A stretch of 64,000 nucleotides of DNA. Source: Daucus carota subsp. sativus. Its lineage: Eukaryota; Streptophyta; Magnoliopsida; Apiales; Apiaceae. Under the pieces are notes generated by a model. It was not told the origin of the DNA. It made no database searches and was given only the letters and a program-made list of their open reading frames with translations. The position numbers and the translations under genes are program-made. The stretch's first letter is position 1. Every line of letters starts with the position of its first letter. The DNA lies in NCBI RefSeq assembly GCF_001625215.2, contig NC_030389.2:30927454-30991453 (forward strand), written 5' to 3'. Below are positions 13,168-23,639 of the stretch, piece by piece.

Positions 13168-14988
13168 GTACTTGTGTTCTTTAGCTTTCGATTTTAATGT
13201 TCTTTCTAATTTACATGTTAATCTCACACTCTTTGGCATATATTCATACACATATGCACACACTGTTACTTAGCTCTTTAGGGATTTAATTGATGGATTA
13301 GAATTGGGTGGTCTATTATGTAAAGATTCAGTTTTTATTACATGGATTTTCTTCAATTTGGTTTTTGTTGTTGTTGAAGTGATGTTGGAAATCTCGATCA
13401 TCATTGTTTAAGGGGTGTTCTTGATTTTGGTATTTTTGACAATTATGCGAATTGGTAGTGTAGTATTGTAGTTAAGTATAAATTAGAATTGGGTGGTCTT
13501 TTTTTTTTTTTTGCAAAGATTCAGTTTTTATTACATGGGTTTGCTTCAATTTGTTTTTTTGGTGTTGTAGTGATGTTCGAAATCTTGATTATCATTGTTT
13601 AAGGGGTGTTCTTGATTTTGGTATTTTTGACAATTATGCGAATTGGTAGTGTAGTATTGTAGTTAAGTATAAATTAGAATTGGGTGGTCTTTTTTTTTTT
13701 TTTTTTGCAAATATTCAGTTTTTATTACATGGATTTTCTTCAATTTGGTTTTTGTTGTTGTTGAAGTGATGTTGGAAATCTCGATCATCATTGTTTAAGG
13801 GGTGTTCTTGATTTTGGTATTTTTGACAATTATGCGAATTGGTAGTGTAGTATTGTAGTTAAGTATAATTTAGAATTGGGTGGTCTTTTTTTTTTTTTTT
13901 TGCAAAGATTCAGTTTTTATTACATGGGTTTGCTTCAATTTGTTTTTTTGGTGTTGTAGTGATGTTCGAAATCTTGATTATCATTGTTTAAGGGGTGTTC
14001 TTGATTTTGGTATTTTTGACAATTATGCGAATTGGTAGTGAAGTATTGTAGTTAAGTATAAATTAGAATTGGGGGGGTGGGGGGGGGAGTCTGTTCTGTA
14101 AAGAATCAGTTTTAATTACATGGATTTGCTTCAATTTGTTTATTTTGGTGTTGTAGTGATGTTGGAAATCTTGATTATTATAAGGGGTGTTCTTGAGGGG
14201 GGGGGGGGGGGGGGGGGAGTCTGTTCTGTAAAGAATCAGTTTTAATTACATGGATTTGCTTCAATTTGTTTATTTTGGTGTTGTAGTGATGTTGGAAATC
14301 TTGATTATTATAAGGGGTGTTCTTGATTATTTATTTTTCGACAATTATGCGAACTGTAAGTGGAGTGTTATGGTTAATTATATATTGCTATTGGGTGGTC
14401 TTTTTTGTAAAGTTTCGATTTAATTTAAATGGGTTTGATTTAATTTAAATGGGTTTGCTTTAATTTGTTTTTTGGTTTGTGGTGATGTTGGAAATCTTGA
14501 TTGTCATCATCAAAATGATATTCTTGATTATGTTATTTTTTGATGATTATGCGAATTGGGAGTGAAGTGTTATATTTTGGTTGGAAGTTATTAGACCTGT
14601 GTGATCTTGTAGTAATGTTTGTTTGTGGCCTTAGGATAATTTTAGTGTTGAAGAGTATTGAGCTGGTGGAATTCTTGGAAAGATTCTTACTTTGGTGAAT
14701 TATTACTTTTTCGATGTGGGTTTAGTTTTTTTTGGGTGTCAGTATGATTACTGCTTTAGTCATGTTTTGTTAAGTAAGTACACTTTGTAGTTGATTTGCT
14801 GTCTGACAAAATTATATAGTTGTGGGGGTCATGTTAGTTAAAGTCTTGAAATTAAAAAGACTCGGATATGCGTTCTGTAATTTTTTTTCGAAATTTATGG
14901 TAATTTAATTTCTTATGGAATGACAGGAACTTGGTTCAGGTGATATTTGATATTTTAGCAGCAAGGGATTAGAATATTTGCCTCGCAG
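13168..14988 (+). other. leader (5' UTR) intron of the KTI12 gene
   Basis: A likely non-coding first exon ends ..TTTCCCAAG before GTACTTGTG (donor at 13168). A good acceptor, TTGCCTCGCAG, lies 12 bp before the start codon at 15001. Another AG site (ATGACAG at about 14927) could split the leader further. This is inferred from splice motifs; no transcript evidence is available here. Confidence 0.5.
13301..14575 (+). repeat. tandem array of about seven ~190-bp units in the KTI12 leader intron
   Basis: Units begin GAATTGGGTGGTC at 13301, 13486, 13677, 13873 and 14066; a shortened unit starts near 14197 and a degraded one near 14388. Spacing is 185-196 bp for the intact ones. Each carries a poly-T run, CAGTTTTTATTACATGG, GTTGTAGTGATGTT and GACAATTATGCGAATTGG. 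In unit 5 the poly-T is replaced by G runs near 14074-14087, and the next unit starts with an uninterrupted run of 21 G at 14197-14217. About 105 bp following these two G runs is repeated exactly. Confidence 0.9.
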
Positions 14989-15000
14989 GTTTTGCTTTGA

Positions 15001-15909
15001 ATGGCATTGGTCGTAATCTGTGGGCAACCATGTAGTGGTAAGTCAACAGCTGCCCTCTTGCTTGCGGAATCTCTCAAGGAATCAGATTTGAATCCACCGG
15101 TTAAGATCATTGATGAAACTTCTTTGCATCTTGATCGTAACCAAAGCTACGCTAACATGATTGTTGAGAAGAACGTTAGGGGAGTGCTTAGGTCAGAAGT
15201 TGATAGATCTTTGAATAAGGATAGTATTATTATAGTGGATTCTTTGAACAACATTAAGGGTTATCGGTATGAGCTGTGGTGTTTGGCTCGTGCTGCAGGA
15301 ACTAGATATTGTGTTGTTTATTGTGATGTTGAAGAAGATTACTGTAGAAAATGGAATGAAGAGCGCAGGGAGAGAGAGGAAGTTGGTTATAATGATAAGA
15401 TATTCGATGATTTAGTGAGAAGATTCGAGAAGCCGGATAGTAGAAACCGATGGGATTCACCTTTGTTCGAGTTATGGCCATCGAGAGACGGAATAGAAAA
15501 AACTTCTACCGCTATTGTAGATGCTGTATTGTACTTGACCAAAAGAGTAGATTCTAAGACGAGGGATGTAAAGGTTTTGCAGCCGACCATAGCAACACAG
15601 GGTGCACGTTTTTCAGAGGCCAACTCCCTATACGAAATGGACAAAGCTACCCAGGAAGTCGCAAATGCCATAGTGGAAGCTCAGTCTTTGGCAATGGGAG
15701 GAAATGTGAATGGACTATCTCTTGGTCCAGACATACCAACCATCAGTCTCTCAAGAACAGTTGCCTTACCCGAACTACGCAGAATTAGACGGACTTTCAT
15801 AAAGCTGACAGGGCAATCGAGCTTGAGCGGGGCACCTCCGCCCTCAGATGCCAACAGCACAAAAAGGATGTTTGTGGATTACTTAAACAGAGAATTGGGA
15901 AGTGGTTGA
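15001..15909 (+). CDS. DRL1: KTI12/DRL1-type Elongator-associated P-loop protein
   Basis: A single coding exon of 302 residues. The N-terminus has a Walker A loop GQPCSGKST at residues 8-16, then the family signature VDSLNNIKGYRYELWC around 79-94 and a tract starting TRYCVVYCDVEEDYCRKWN typical of KTI12 proteins. In yeast, KTI12 binds the Elongator complex and supports tRNA wobble-uridine modification. The Arabidopsis counterpart is DRL1/ELONGATA4, which affects meristem and leaf growth. Length matches the family (about 300). The C-terminal domain ends cleanly at ELGSG. The start is the first ATG after the leader acceptor, and an intronless coding region is normal for this gene. The gene symbol is by family resemblance, not by proven orthology. 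Confidence 0.93.
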   Translation: MALVVICGQPCSGKSTAALLLAESLKESDLNPPVKIIDETSLHLDRNQSYANMIVEKNVRGVLRSEVDRSLNKDSIIIVDSLNNIKGYRYELWCLARAAGTRYCVVYCDVEEDYCRKWNEERREREEVGYNDKIFDDLVRRFEKPDSRNRWDSPLFELWPSRDGIEKTSTAIVDAVLYLTKRVDSKTRDVKVLQPTIATQGARFSEANSLYEMDKATQEVANAIVEAQSLAMGGNVNGLSLGPDIPTISLSRTVALPELRRIRRTFIKLTGQSSLSGAPPPSDANSTKRMFVDYLNRELGSG

Positions 15910-17778
15910 TTCCAAGGTACAGCAACAAACCTTTTTATGTGGCCTAATAGTGAATTCAATTTACTCCAACTACCTTTATTTATCTTCATCAAGACTTGTA
16001 CTCTAATAATGGTTGTGTGTACTTGTATCGAAACTGTCATTGTACTTGAATCAGAATGCTAAATTCTCATCACAACTCTTCAATACAAAGAAAATATTGA
16101 AACCAGCGCGATAAATGTTCCTCTATTACTATAGATAGATTCCGAGAAAATGCAGTTTTATTTTGAGCCTTGCCGACTAAATGCACTTTTAGCTAAAGTG
16201 GACAGTGGCCACAAGCAGTGAGCTGGTGAACATAATGCCAGCTTGGTGAAGCATGTCAAGATTACATTTTTTATTGTTTGTTTGCAGCTAAATTTCGTTG
16301 GCATTTCATTACTTGTACACCATTCAACCCTTATATTGTTGTTATGCGGAACCAGCATTCTCCTAATGTTACTTCACAATCAACCTTGATTTGCGGAAGA
16401 TATTGCATCTCTGTTCTATAGACTTAAAATACTCCATCCGCCCCTCTTCCCAAAATAGGTCTTAACTTTTGTACTAGTATTTTAAGATGAAAAAAAAAAA
16501 TACCTTTATCTTGTTTCCATGGATTGCTGATTAATACTGAAAAAATATTTTATAAATTTATCGATAAAAAGTTTTGATTTGTTGAAAAATTTCTGATAAA
16601 CCTTCAATCCAATCCGTAGATCAACCTATTAGTTTCGGGATGTTTCTACATATTATTTTTATGATTTGTTGCATATCTGTTGCATGAGAAAATGAAATTT
16701 GAATATATTTTAGTTTTATTCTGAACAGAAATTAATGAACAAAAGAATAAAATGGTTAAAATTGTACCAACACTTTTTATGTTCATTCAAGGTTTAAAAT
16801 TCTGAATATTTTTGGCACTAATATGTGTGCATATATTTTTTTAAAGCATACACATTCAAGTGAACTTTTTTTTTGTCAGGATATTCATAGGAATTTTAGC
16901 ACAACTGTTTAACTAATTAGTATTCATACTATTCTCACCGTTTTAAAAATATTTGATACGAAAATTTGTTGTGAAATATTTATTATTTATTTTTACAATA
17001 TAATATCTACTCTATTTCAAAATAATAATTTATTTTGTGATTTTCTTTATAGTTAAATTAGTCAAGTTTTAATCAAAAAAACTACATACTGTTCTTCTAT
17101 GATTTAAAAAACCCGAAAATTTGATTTTAAAAAATGTTATAACACCTTTTTTGGAGATAATTATTATAATATATTTTAATCATGTGATATAAGTATATGT
17201 TTCAAAACCCCCCTGAAAAATATATCATATCAAATTTGTTAAATTTAACCAGGAGAAGTCAAAATTGACTATAAATTTGAGACCACATACAGTGCCAGAG
17301 AAAAGGATAGGCAGGTGTCCAAAACTCTGAAACGTGGAAGGACAAGCACGGGATTTGCATCAGTAAATTAAATTTACTACAAAACAAAAACACAATTATT
17401 CCCCCATTAATTTACACATAACTTTATATATTCTTTTCTTTAAAATTAAAAAATAAAAAAAATAAAAAACAACATGTATGCTTAATTGTAAGTACAGTAT
17501 ATATGTCTGGATCTAACCTCCTCACCAATCACAACTGCTAGCTCAACTTCAGTAGTTCAGTTATACATACATACATTTTGTGTCTACACAACTACATAAG
17601 TACACAACCTGGTATGTTACTGTACAACCTTAATCACACTCATTTTAGTACTGTTGTTCACACTTTGTGGTATTGAGACTTTAATGAGAATTATTGGTGG
17701 ATCTGATCTGAGGGTGTGATCTGTGTTGGTTTGTCTTTAAAGTGTGTGAATTATGTGTGTGTTTGAGTATGTGTAATG
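15910..17778. other. intergenic spacer after KTI12
   Basis: The first ~200 bp should be KTI12 3' UTR. At 16434 the segment ACTCCATCCGCCCCTCTTCCC resembles one Stowaway end but lacks a partner. Toward 17500-17780 the sequence becomes CT/TG-rich and probably includes the promoter and leader of the next gene. No other gene is seen. Confidence 0.45.
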
Positions 17779-18118
17779 TATTGGTGGGTTTCTTGGTGTT
17801 TTCTTGATCATTGTTTGGTGCAGATTTATAGAAGGTCTAGTCACTGTGGTGGTGTTATTTGAACTGTGATTATGTTGGTTGTTTATGTGGTTGTGTGTGT
17901 GATTTGATGAGAAGGTTGTGTGGTTTTTTTGGGTTTTTGGTTGGTTTCTTGATGTTTTGTTGATCATTGTTTGCTGCAGATTTGTAGAAGGTCTAGTCAC
18001 TGTGTTTGTGTTATTTGAATTGTGGTAGCAGTACAGTGTGTTGAGGATTTGGAAGGGTTATCTGGGTTGTTTATATGGTTGTGTGTGTGATTTGATGAAA
18101 AGGGTATGTGCAGTTTTC
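17779..18118 (+). repeat. tandem duplication in the leader of the QUL-type gene
   Basis: Two adjacent copies of about 160-180 bp (17779-17938 and 17939-18118) share CTTGATCATTGTTTGGTGCAG, AGAAGGTCTAGTCACTGTG and TTGTGTGTGTGATTTGATGA with scattered changes. Both copies keep a TGCAG that could act as a splice acceptor, so the leader may contain an alternative intron. It lies 135-475 bp before the start codon. Confidence 0.75.
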
Positions 18119-18252
18119 GAGTTTTGAGGAGAATTGGTGCTAATGTGGTGCCTTGTAGGGTGTAGATTTTGACAAAAGTTGTGATTTTGATGAATATTGG
18201 AGATTTGAGGTGGAACATTAGGGTATAGTGGTAGGGGTTGTTGAATCTTGAT

Positions 18253-21200
18253 ATGGGGAGATCTTGGTTTAGCAAGATGTCGCTGATTTTCGGGCCAAGA
18301 CAGCCACGGAGCTTGTTGCTACTTTGTGCTGTTTGTGTACTTGTGTTGATTGGATTGCTGGGACCGTCTTCTTCTAGTGATTCTGAACCGGGGATTACTA
18401 ATGCTAGATTAGATGTTTACTCTAATTATAGAAGGTTGAAGGAACAAACAGCTAATGATTATTTGGAATTGAGGACTTTGTCGTCGGGAGCTAAGCAATT
18501 GAAGGAGTTTAGTCTTTGTGGTAAAGAAAGAGAGGATTTTGTACCGTGTTATAATGTGACGGGAAATTTGTTACTAGGATTTAAAGACGGGGAGGAGTTT
18601 GATCGACATTGTGAAGCATCTGGAGAAAGGCAACACTGTTTAGTTCGACCTCCTAACAATTATAAGACACCCCTGAGCTGGCCAGCTGGTAGAGACATTA
18701 TATGGAATGCGAATGTGAAGATAACTAAAGATCAGTTTTTGTCTTCTGGAAGCATGACGAAAAGGTAAAGAAAGTTAACCATCAGATTTTGAAATCTATT
18801 GTTATTAGCTGGACAAATATTTTGAGCTTGTCAGAGTGAAACTCTGTACTATTTAAGCTGTGTCATGCACCTCATTCTGGTCTGCTGATATTCTATGTCG
18901 GTCATCCTCTGATGTAATAACTCTTGTACATGCTCCCTTATCTTTAATTTTAGGTTAATGCTATTAGAGGAAAACCAGATTGCTTTCCATTCAGATGATG
19001 GTTTGATTGTTGATGGTGTCAAAGATTACTCCCACCAAATTGCAGAGATGATAGGATTGACAAGTGATTTGGAATTCCGTCATGCTGGTGTAAGTACTCT
19101 CTCTGGTCCTCACCATTCTTTTTTGCTCCTATGTTGTTTCTGCCTTCATAGGTCCAACATCTGGAAGGCTGACTTTTCGTTATCAAAATAATACTTGTTT
19201 TCTTTTCGTTTTATTAATATTGCTTCACTGTGATGCTACTTAAAGGTGCACACAGTTTTAGATATTGGCTGTGGGTTTGGAAGCTTTGGCGCCCACTTGC
19301 TTTCCTTAAATGTAATGGCAGTCTGTATGGCAGCATACGAGTTAACTGGTAGCCAAGTCCAGTTATCCCTTGAAAGAGGTCTTCCTGCAATTATTGGCAA
19401 CTTTATTTCAAGACAGCTTCCATTTCCATCACTGTCATACGACATGGTTCACTGCGCTCAATGTGGTATATCTTGGGATAGCAAAGGTATGTTAGTAATT
19501 ATTGGTGTGAAAATTTCACCCACCTCAGATAACGCATGTGCTTGAGTTACTTTTTTCCTTTAGATTGAAAGCCCTATGCTTAGCTTAATCTTGATTGGCG
19601 TTCTAGTTTTCATTCTATACATGCATGGTACTTTTATAACTTATGTCACCCCGGATTTTTATGTCACTTGAAGCATCCATGCCTGACACTCGACACTGGC
19701 AGATGGGTGGGAACAAAGAGACACTTCGTTTTGGGTCAAAACATGCAAAAAAAATAAAATAAATAGTAACCAAGATTAACACTTGGAAATGTATTAATGT
19801 TGGACTCTTCCAGCTCAGTCCTGTAACATAGTTTATATCTGCTTAACATCCTAATGGTGGCATGTACATGCACAGTTCTTGGGTTTCTAAAGTTATGTGC
19901 AGTATCAGGTTGTATTAACAATAGACACCGTCTTCTTCTAGTGTGTCGTTATTAAATCTTTTTCATTTCAAATTCAGATGGCATGTTTCTTATCGAAGTG
20001 GACCGGCTACTAAAGCCTGGAGGCTACTTTGTTTTAAACTCGCCAGCAGGCAGGGCGAAAACAAGTTCTGTTACGCGAATCACATTGTTGACTGAGAAAA
20101 TTTGTTGGAGCCTTTTAGCTCAAGAAGAAGATACTTTTGTCTGGCAAAAAACAGCAGATTCTCAATGTTATACAAGGTGAGGCTAGTAATGATGAATGCC
20201 TTCTCACAATTATACTATTTTCATGTAGTTTGCTTCTATCTCCTTTCCTTCAGATAAAATAAAACCAATCTAACAAGCTTTGGTGCCTTTATGTAGCAAA
20301 TTGGATACTGTACCCCCTTGTCAGGACACACATGATGTTCCATCATTTTATCCGCCACTCGCACCTTGTATAAGTGGTACTGCTAGTAATCGTTGGATTC
20401 CGATTCAGAACAGGTCATCTAGCTACCCATTAAAGCCTGCCAAGCTAGAAATTTATGGAAAGTGTTTTTGATATTTGTCAGTTTATAATGTCAAGTGTTC
20501 AGTGTTAAATCATTAATGCTATTAATGTTGCCAAACCTTTTCGATTATAATCTCTCTCCTGACAAGTACTATTTTCTTCTGTTGTTTCAGAAGTTCATCC
20601 TGAAGAATTTGATGAAGACTTAGAGTACTGGAGATCAGCACTGAAAAATTATTGGTCATTGTTAACCCCATTAATATTCTCAGATCATCCAAAGAGGCCA
20701 GGTGAAGAAGATCCACTACCTCCGTATAATATGATTAGGAATGTACTAGACATGAATGCTCATTATGGGGGTTTGAATGCTGCATTTCTGGAAGCTCGAA
20801 TATCAGTATGGGTGATGAATGTTGTTCCCATTAGAACGCAAAATACACTTCCCTTAATACTCAATCAAGGTTTTGCTGGTGTTTATCATGACTGGTAAAC
20901 ATTACTTCTTTGCCCTATAGTGTCACAGTGCTGGTGAAAAATTGTGTTTCTTTCCTCTTATCCAAACTACTATGTTTTGTCTTGCCCTGCCAAAATCGTT
21001 ATATGTGCAATCAATCTTATCTTCACATATTTTATGAGCTTTCTATAGAATATCTATTATCAAATTAAATATTTATATCGTGTGGCATCTCAGCCTTCAA
21101 TGTGATTATCACATATTTTCTTTTTGATGGAAGATTATGTAGAAAGAACATTTTCTCTTTATGATACCTGTTTGTTTTTTGTGGAAAATAACTGAAAATG

Positions 21201-22036
21201 CAATGGTCTAAGTGTTGCTACAGCCTACAAGCAGGGGGCGTAGCTACATATTACACACTAAGGAGTACGGGTAATTGACAGTTGACCCTGCTCAACGTGT
21301 AATGATTTATATCATTGTATTGGATATACTAAATCAAAAATTTATATTTTAATTTAAACTTTGATGTCACTTCATTATAGTTTCCATCATTATTTCTAGG
21401 ATGCCCCTGCCTCCAAACCCTTTTACTTGATGATATAAATGTTGCCATGTCTGTTAAATTAAGCCAAGCATTTATGTGCACACCAAGCACCAATGTATCA
21501 TAACTTCGGAGTTATCTTGGAATAGTGTGTAAGATCTTTTATTCCATTTGTTTTCATAAGTTTAATACTTCTCAGGTGCCAATCATTTCCTACCTATCCA
21601 CGGACCTATGACATGCTTCACGCGAATGGACTCCTCTCACACATTGATTCAGTAGGATGCAGTTTAACGGACCTACTTCTAGAAATGGATCGAATTTTGC
21701 GCCCTGAAGTAATCCCATAGCTGTTATTCTTTCTGTTTGTCTATTCTTATATAAAATACTATGCATAATGACTTACCTGTGATTTTGTTTTTTGAAAGTA
21801 TGCATTAGTAATTAGTTCACATAGTTCCTCTTGAAGCAAAATGTTATAAGTGCACAAAATTTGATTAGTGTGCTATCATTTGACAGGGCTGGGTAGTTCT
21901 TTCAGATACGTTGGGGCCTATAGAGAAAGCCCGCATGCTCGCTACACAAATTCGGTGGGAAGCAAGGGTGATTGATCTCCAGAACGGCAGTGACCAACGT
22001 TTACTTGTTTGCCAAAAGCCATTTTTGAGAAAATGA
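18253..22036 (+). CDS. QUL-type putative pectin methyltransferase (PMT4/PMT5-like, DUF248)
   Basis: Eight exons: 18253-18764, 18954-19089, 19246-19486, 19978-20176, 20297-20463, 20594-20894, 21576-21708, 21887-22036. The joined frame is 612 residues, normal for the family. Residues 19-37 form a signal anchor (Golgi type II protein). The SAM-binding motif [12 protein letters not shown] lies at about 220-231, followed by VHCAQCG and, in the C-terminal half, [20 protein letters not shown] and [10 protein letters not shown]. The content is closest to the QUASIMODO2-LIKE proteins PMT4/PMT5 rather than QUA2 itself. QUA2 is needed for homogalacturonan formation, so a role in pectin methylation is inferred. 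The ATG at 18253 opens the conserved N-terminus. Both borders of exon 5 are unusual: the conserved ..VPLC stretch lies just upstream of the only AG that keeps phase, and the exon 5/6 join needs weak sites (AAGT|GTTTTT, CAGAAG|TTC). A mild frame defect or an assembly error is possible. Confidence 0.85.
21225..21425. mobile_element. MITE-like insertion in intron 6 of the QUL-type gene
   Basis: The left edge AGGGGGCGTAGCTACAT and a right edge near TAGGATGCCCCTGCCTCC are roughly inverted. GGGGGCGTAGCTAC is an end seen on common plant MITEs. Target duplication was not resolved. Confidence 0.4.
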
Positions 22037-23639
22037 TTGGAAGGGCTTGGCTTGGCCCTCCTTGATTTTCATTTCATAATTATTCAGGTAAGCCTGAATG
22101 AAATTGGAGATAGTGCCTCGCAGAATGTAGTTAATAATTGTGGAATAAGTTATTTGATTTTTGGTGCCTGGGTGGGATAAGTTAAATTAATTGCTCCACC
22201 TTCATATCTATTCTTTACTGCTCTCTAACTAAATTTCCTACCACGTTCAGGTTTTTACAAAAATTAAAAAAAATTCAATAAACCATTGGAAACTTCTCTG
22301 CCGCGGTGTTTAAAGGTTATCTATATTTCTGATATCTGCCTCCCTTTTTTTTAATGAATGTAGCAACATTTGTGAATCTGCTGGTACAGTATCTGGATTG
22401 GTTATGGATTTATGGCTGCTGTAAACTATGAAAGACTCGAACTTCATTGAATAATAGCAATTCTGCAAAATCGAATCCTCGGTACTGGTTGAAGTGGCTA
22501 TAATGATGATACCATGATGTATAGTGTTACATAAAAGGATTCAAGTAGGCATGACAAGTTCCCCGAGTTTTTACTACGCTGCAATTTAGGGGAATCAAAG
22601 TTTTTATTTATAATGATTTTGAGAGAGACTGTATTGGAAGCCAATTTTGCTTCAGATGTAGCTGCAGTTCATTTTATTTTAATTTTTCCTGTCACAGTTT
22701 GTAGCAGTCAGCTAATCCAGTTATTCTGATTAATTTTTCAATTGATTTTCTAATGAGAAATTTGTTCCTGAGAGTGGCCTCACCTAATATTATAGTAATT
22801 ATGTACGTCAATATTAATGACAATTTTGTTCTCGAGTAATTATCTAAGAGTACCCTCTACAGCGTCGAGCAAGTACTTTCTCTTTAAACCTAAAGGCACT
22901 TTCGGGAGCATCAAGCACATAATTTTTCTTTAAAATGTTTGAGAGGGCACCCTTAGCAGCGTTCAACAAGTAATTTCTCTATAAACCTAGAACATTAATA
23001 GAACATCGAGCACGTGATTTCTCTTTAAAATTTTGAGCCTTGTGTCCATGCGATTTATATAACTTAAAAAATTTCTCAAGGTAACAACAATGTAAAAATT
23101 GAACTAAATTTGGATTATTGATGTCTTTAAAATTCTGAATCTAAATAACATACATGAACTAAATTTGGATTAGTGATGAGTGATAGTGCCAATGTTTTGT
23201 GTAACGAGTATATATTATACGTTAATGTGAGTTCTTATATGTGGATTATTGATAAGTGATAGTGTCAAGATTTTGTGTAACTGAGTATATATTACATGTT
23301 AATTTAATAAAGTTGTGTGAGTTCCTGGTTCTGATTTTCGTTCACCCCATGAAAAAAACACTAATATTTCGAAAAATACCCTGGTTTACACGTATTGCGA
23401 GACTGAGATCACGAATTGCACGGTTATACTTGTGAAAGAAAGCAAGCATTGAGATCTCACGGTCTAAACTGGGTCATCCTTAAGTTGCTCGATTCATCTA
23501 TTTATAGTAATGTAGTAATATTACTCCAATGGTCTTTATCAAATCTCTTACACCACACTTTCCTTCTTCCAACCACTTCTTTGTTTCCTTCTTCTTCATC
23601 TTCTGATCTTACCTTGTTCTTTCATCGCTTTTCGAGACA
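22037..23639. other. 3' UTR of the QUL-type gene and spacer with short tandem repeats
   Basis: From 22855 to 23035 a unit of roughly 115 bp is repeated (GAGCAAGTACTTTCTCTTTAAACC / CAACAAGTAATTTCTCTATAAACC with AGCATCAAGCACATAA-type parts). From about 23095 to 23310 another pair repeats AAATTTGGATTA..GAGTGATAGTG..TTTTGTGTAAC. Further right is the CT-rich leader of the 14-3-3 gene with a possible TATA (CTATTTATAG near 23499). Confidence 0.55.

Noticed and set aside
13301-14575. Regular repeats that could suggest a CRISPR-like array
   Set aside because: The repeats are adjacent 190-bp units without unique spacers, in a plant leader intron.
17737-18275. Two minus-strand open frames rich in Thr/Asn/His
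   Set aside because: They mirror the TG-rich leader duplication and show no protein-like composition or splice support.
20254-20296. Acceptor CTTCAG at 20253 for exon 5 of the QUL-type gene
   Set aside because: The resulting frame hits TAA at 20271-20273 before reaching the conserved residues.
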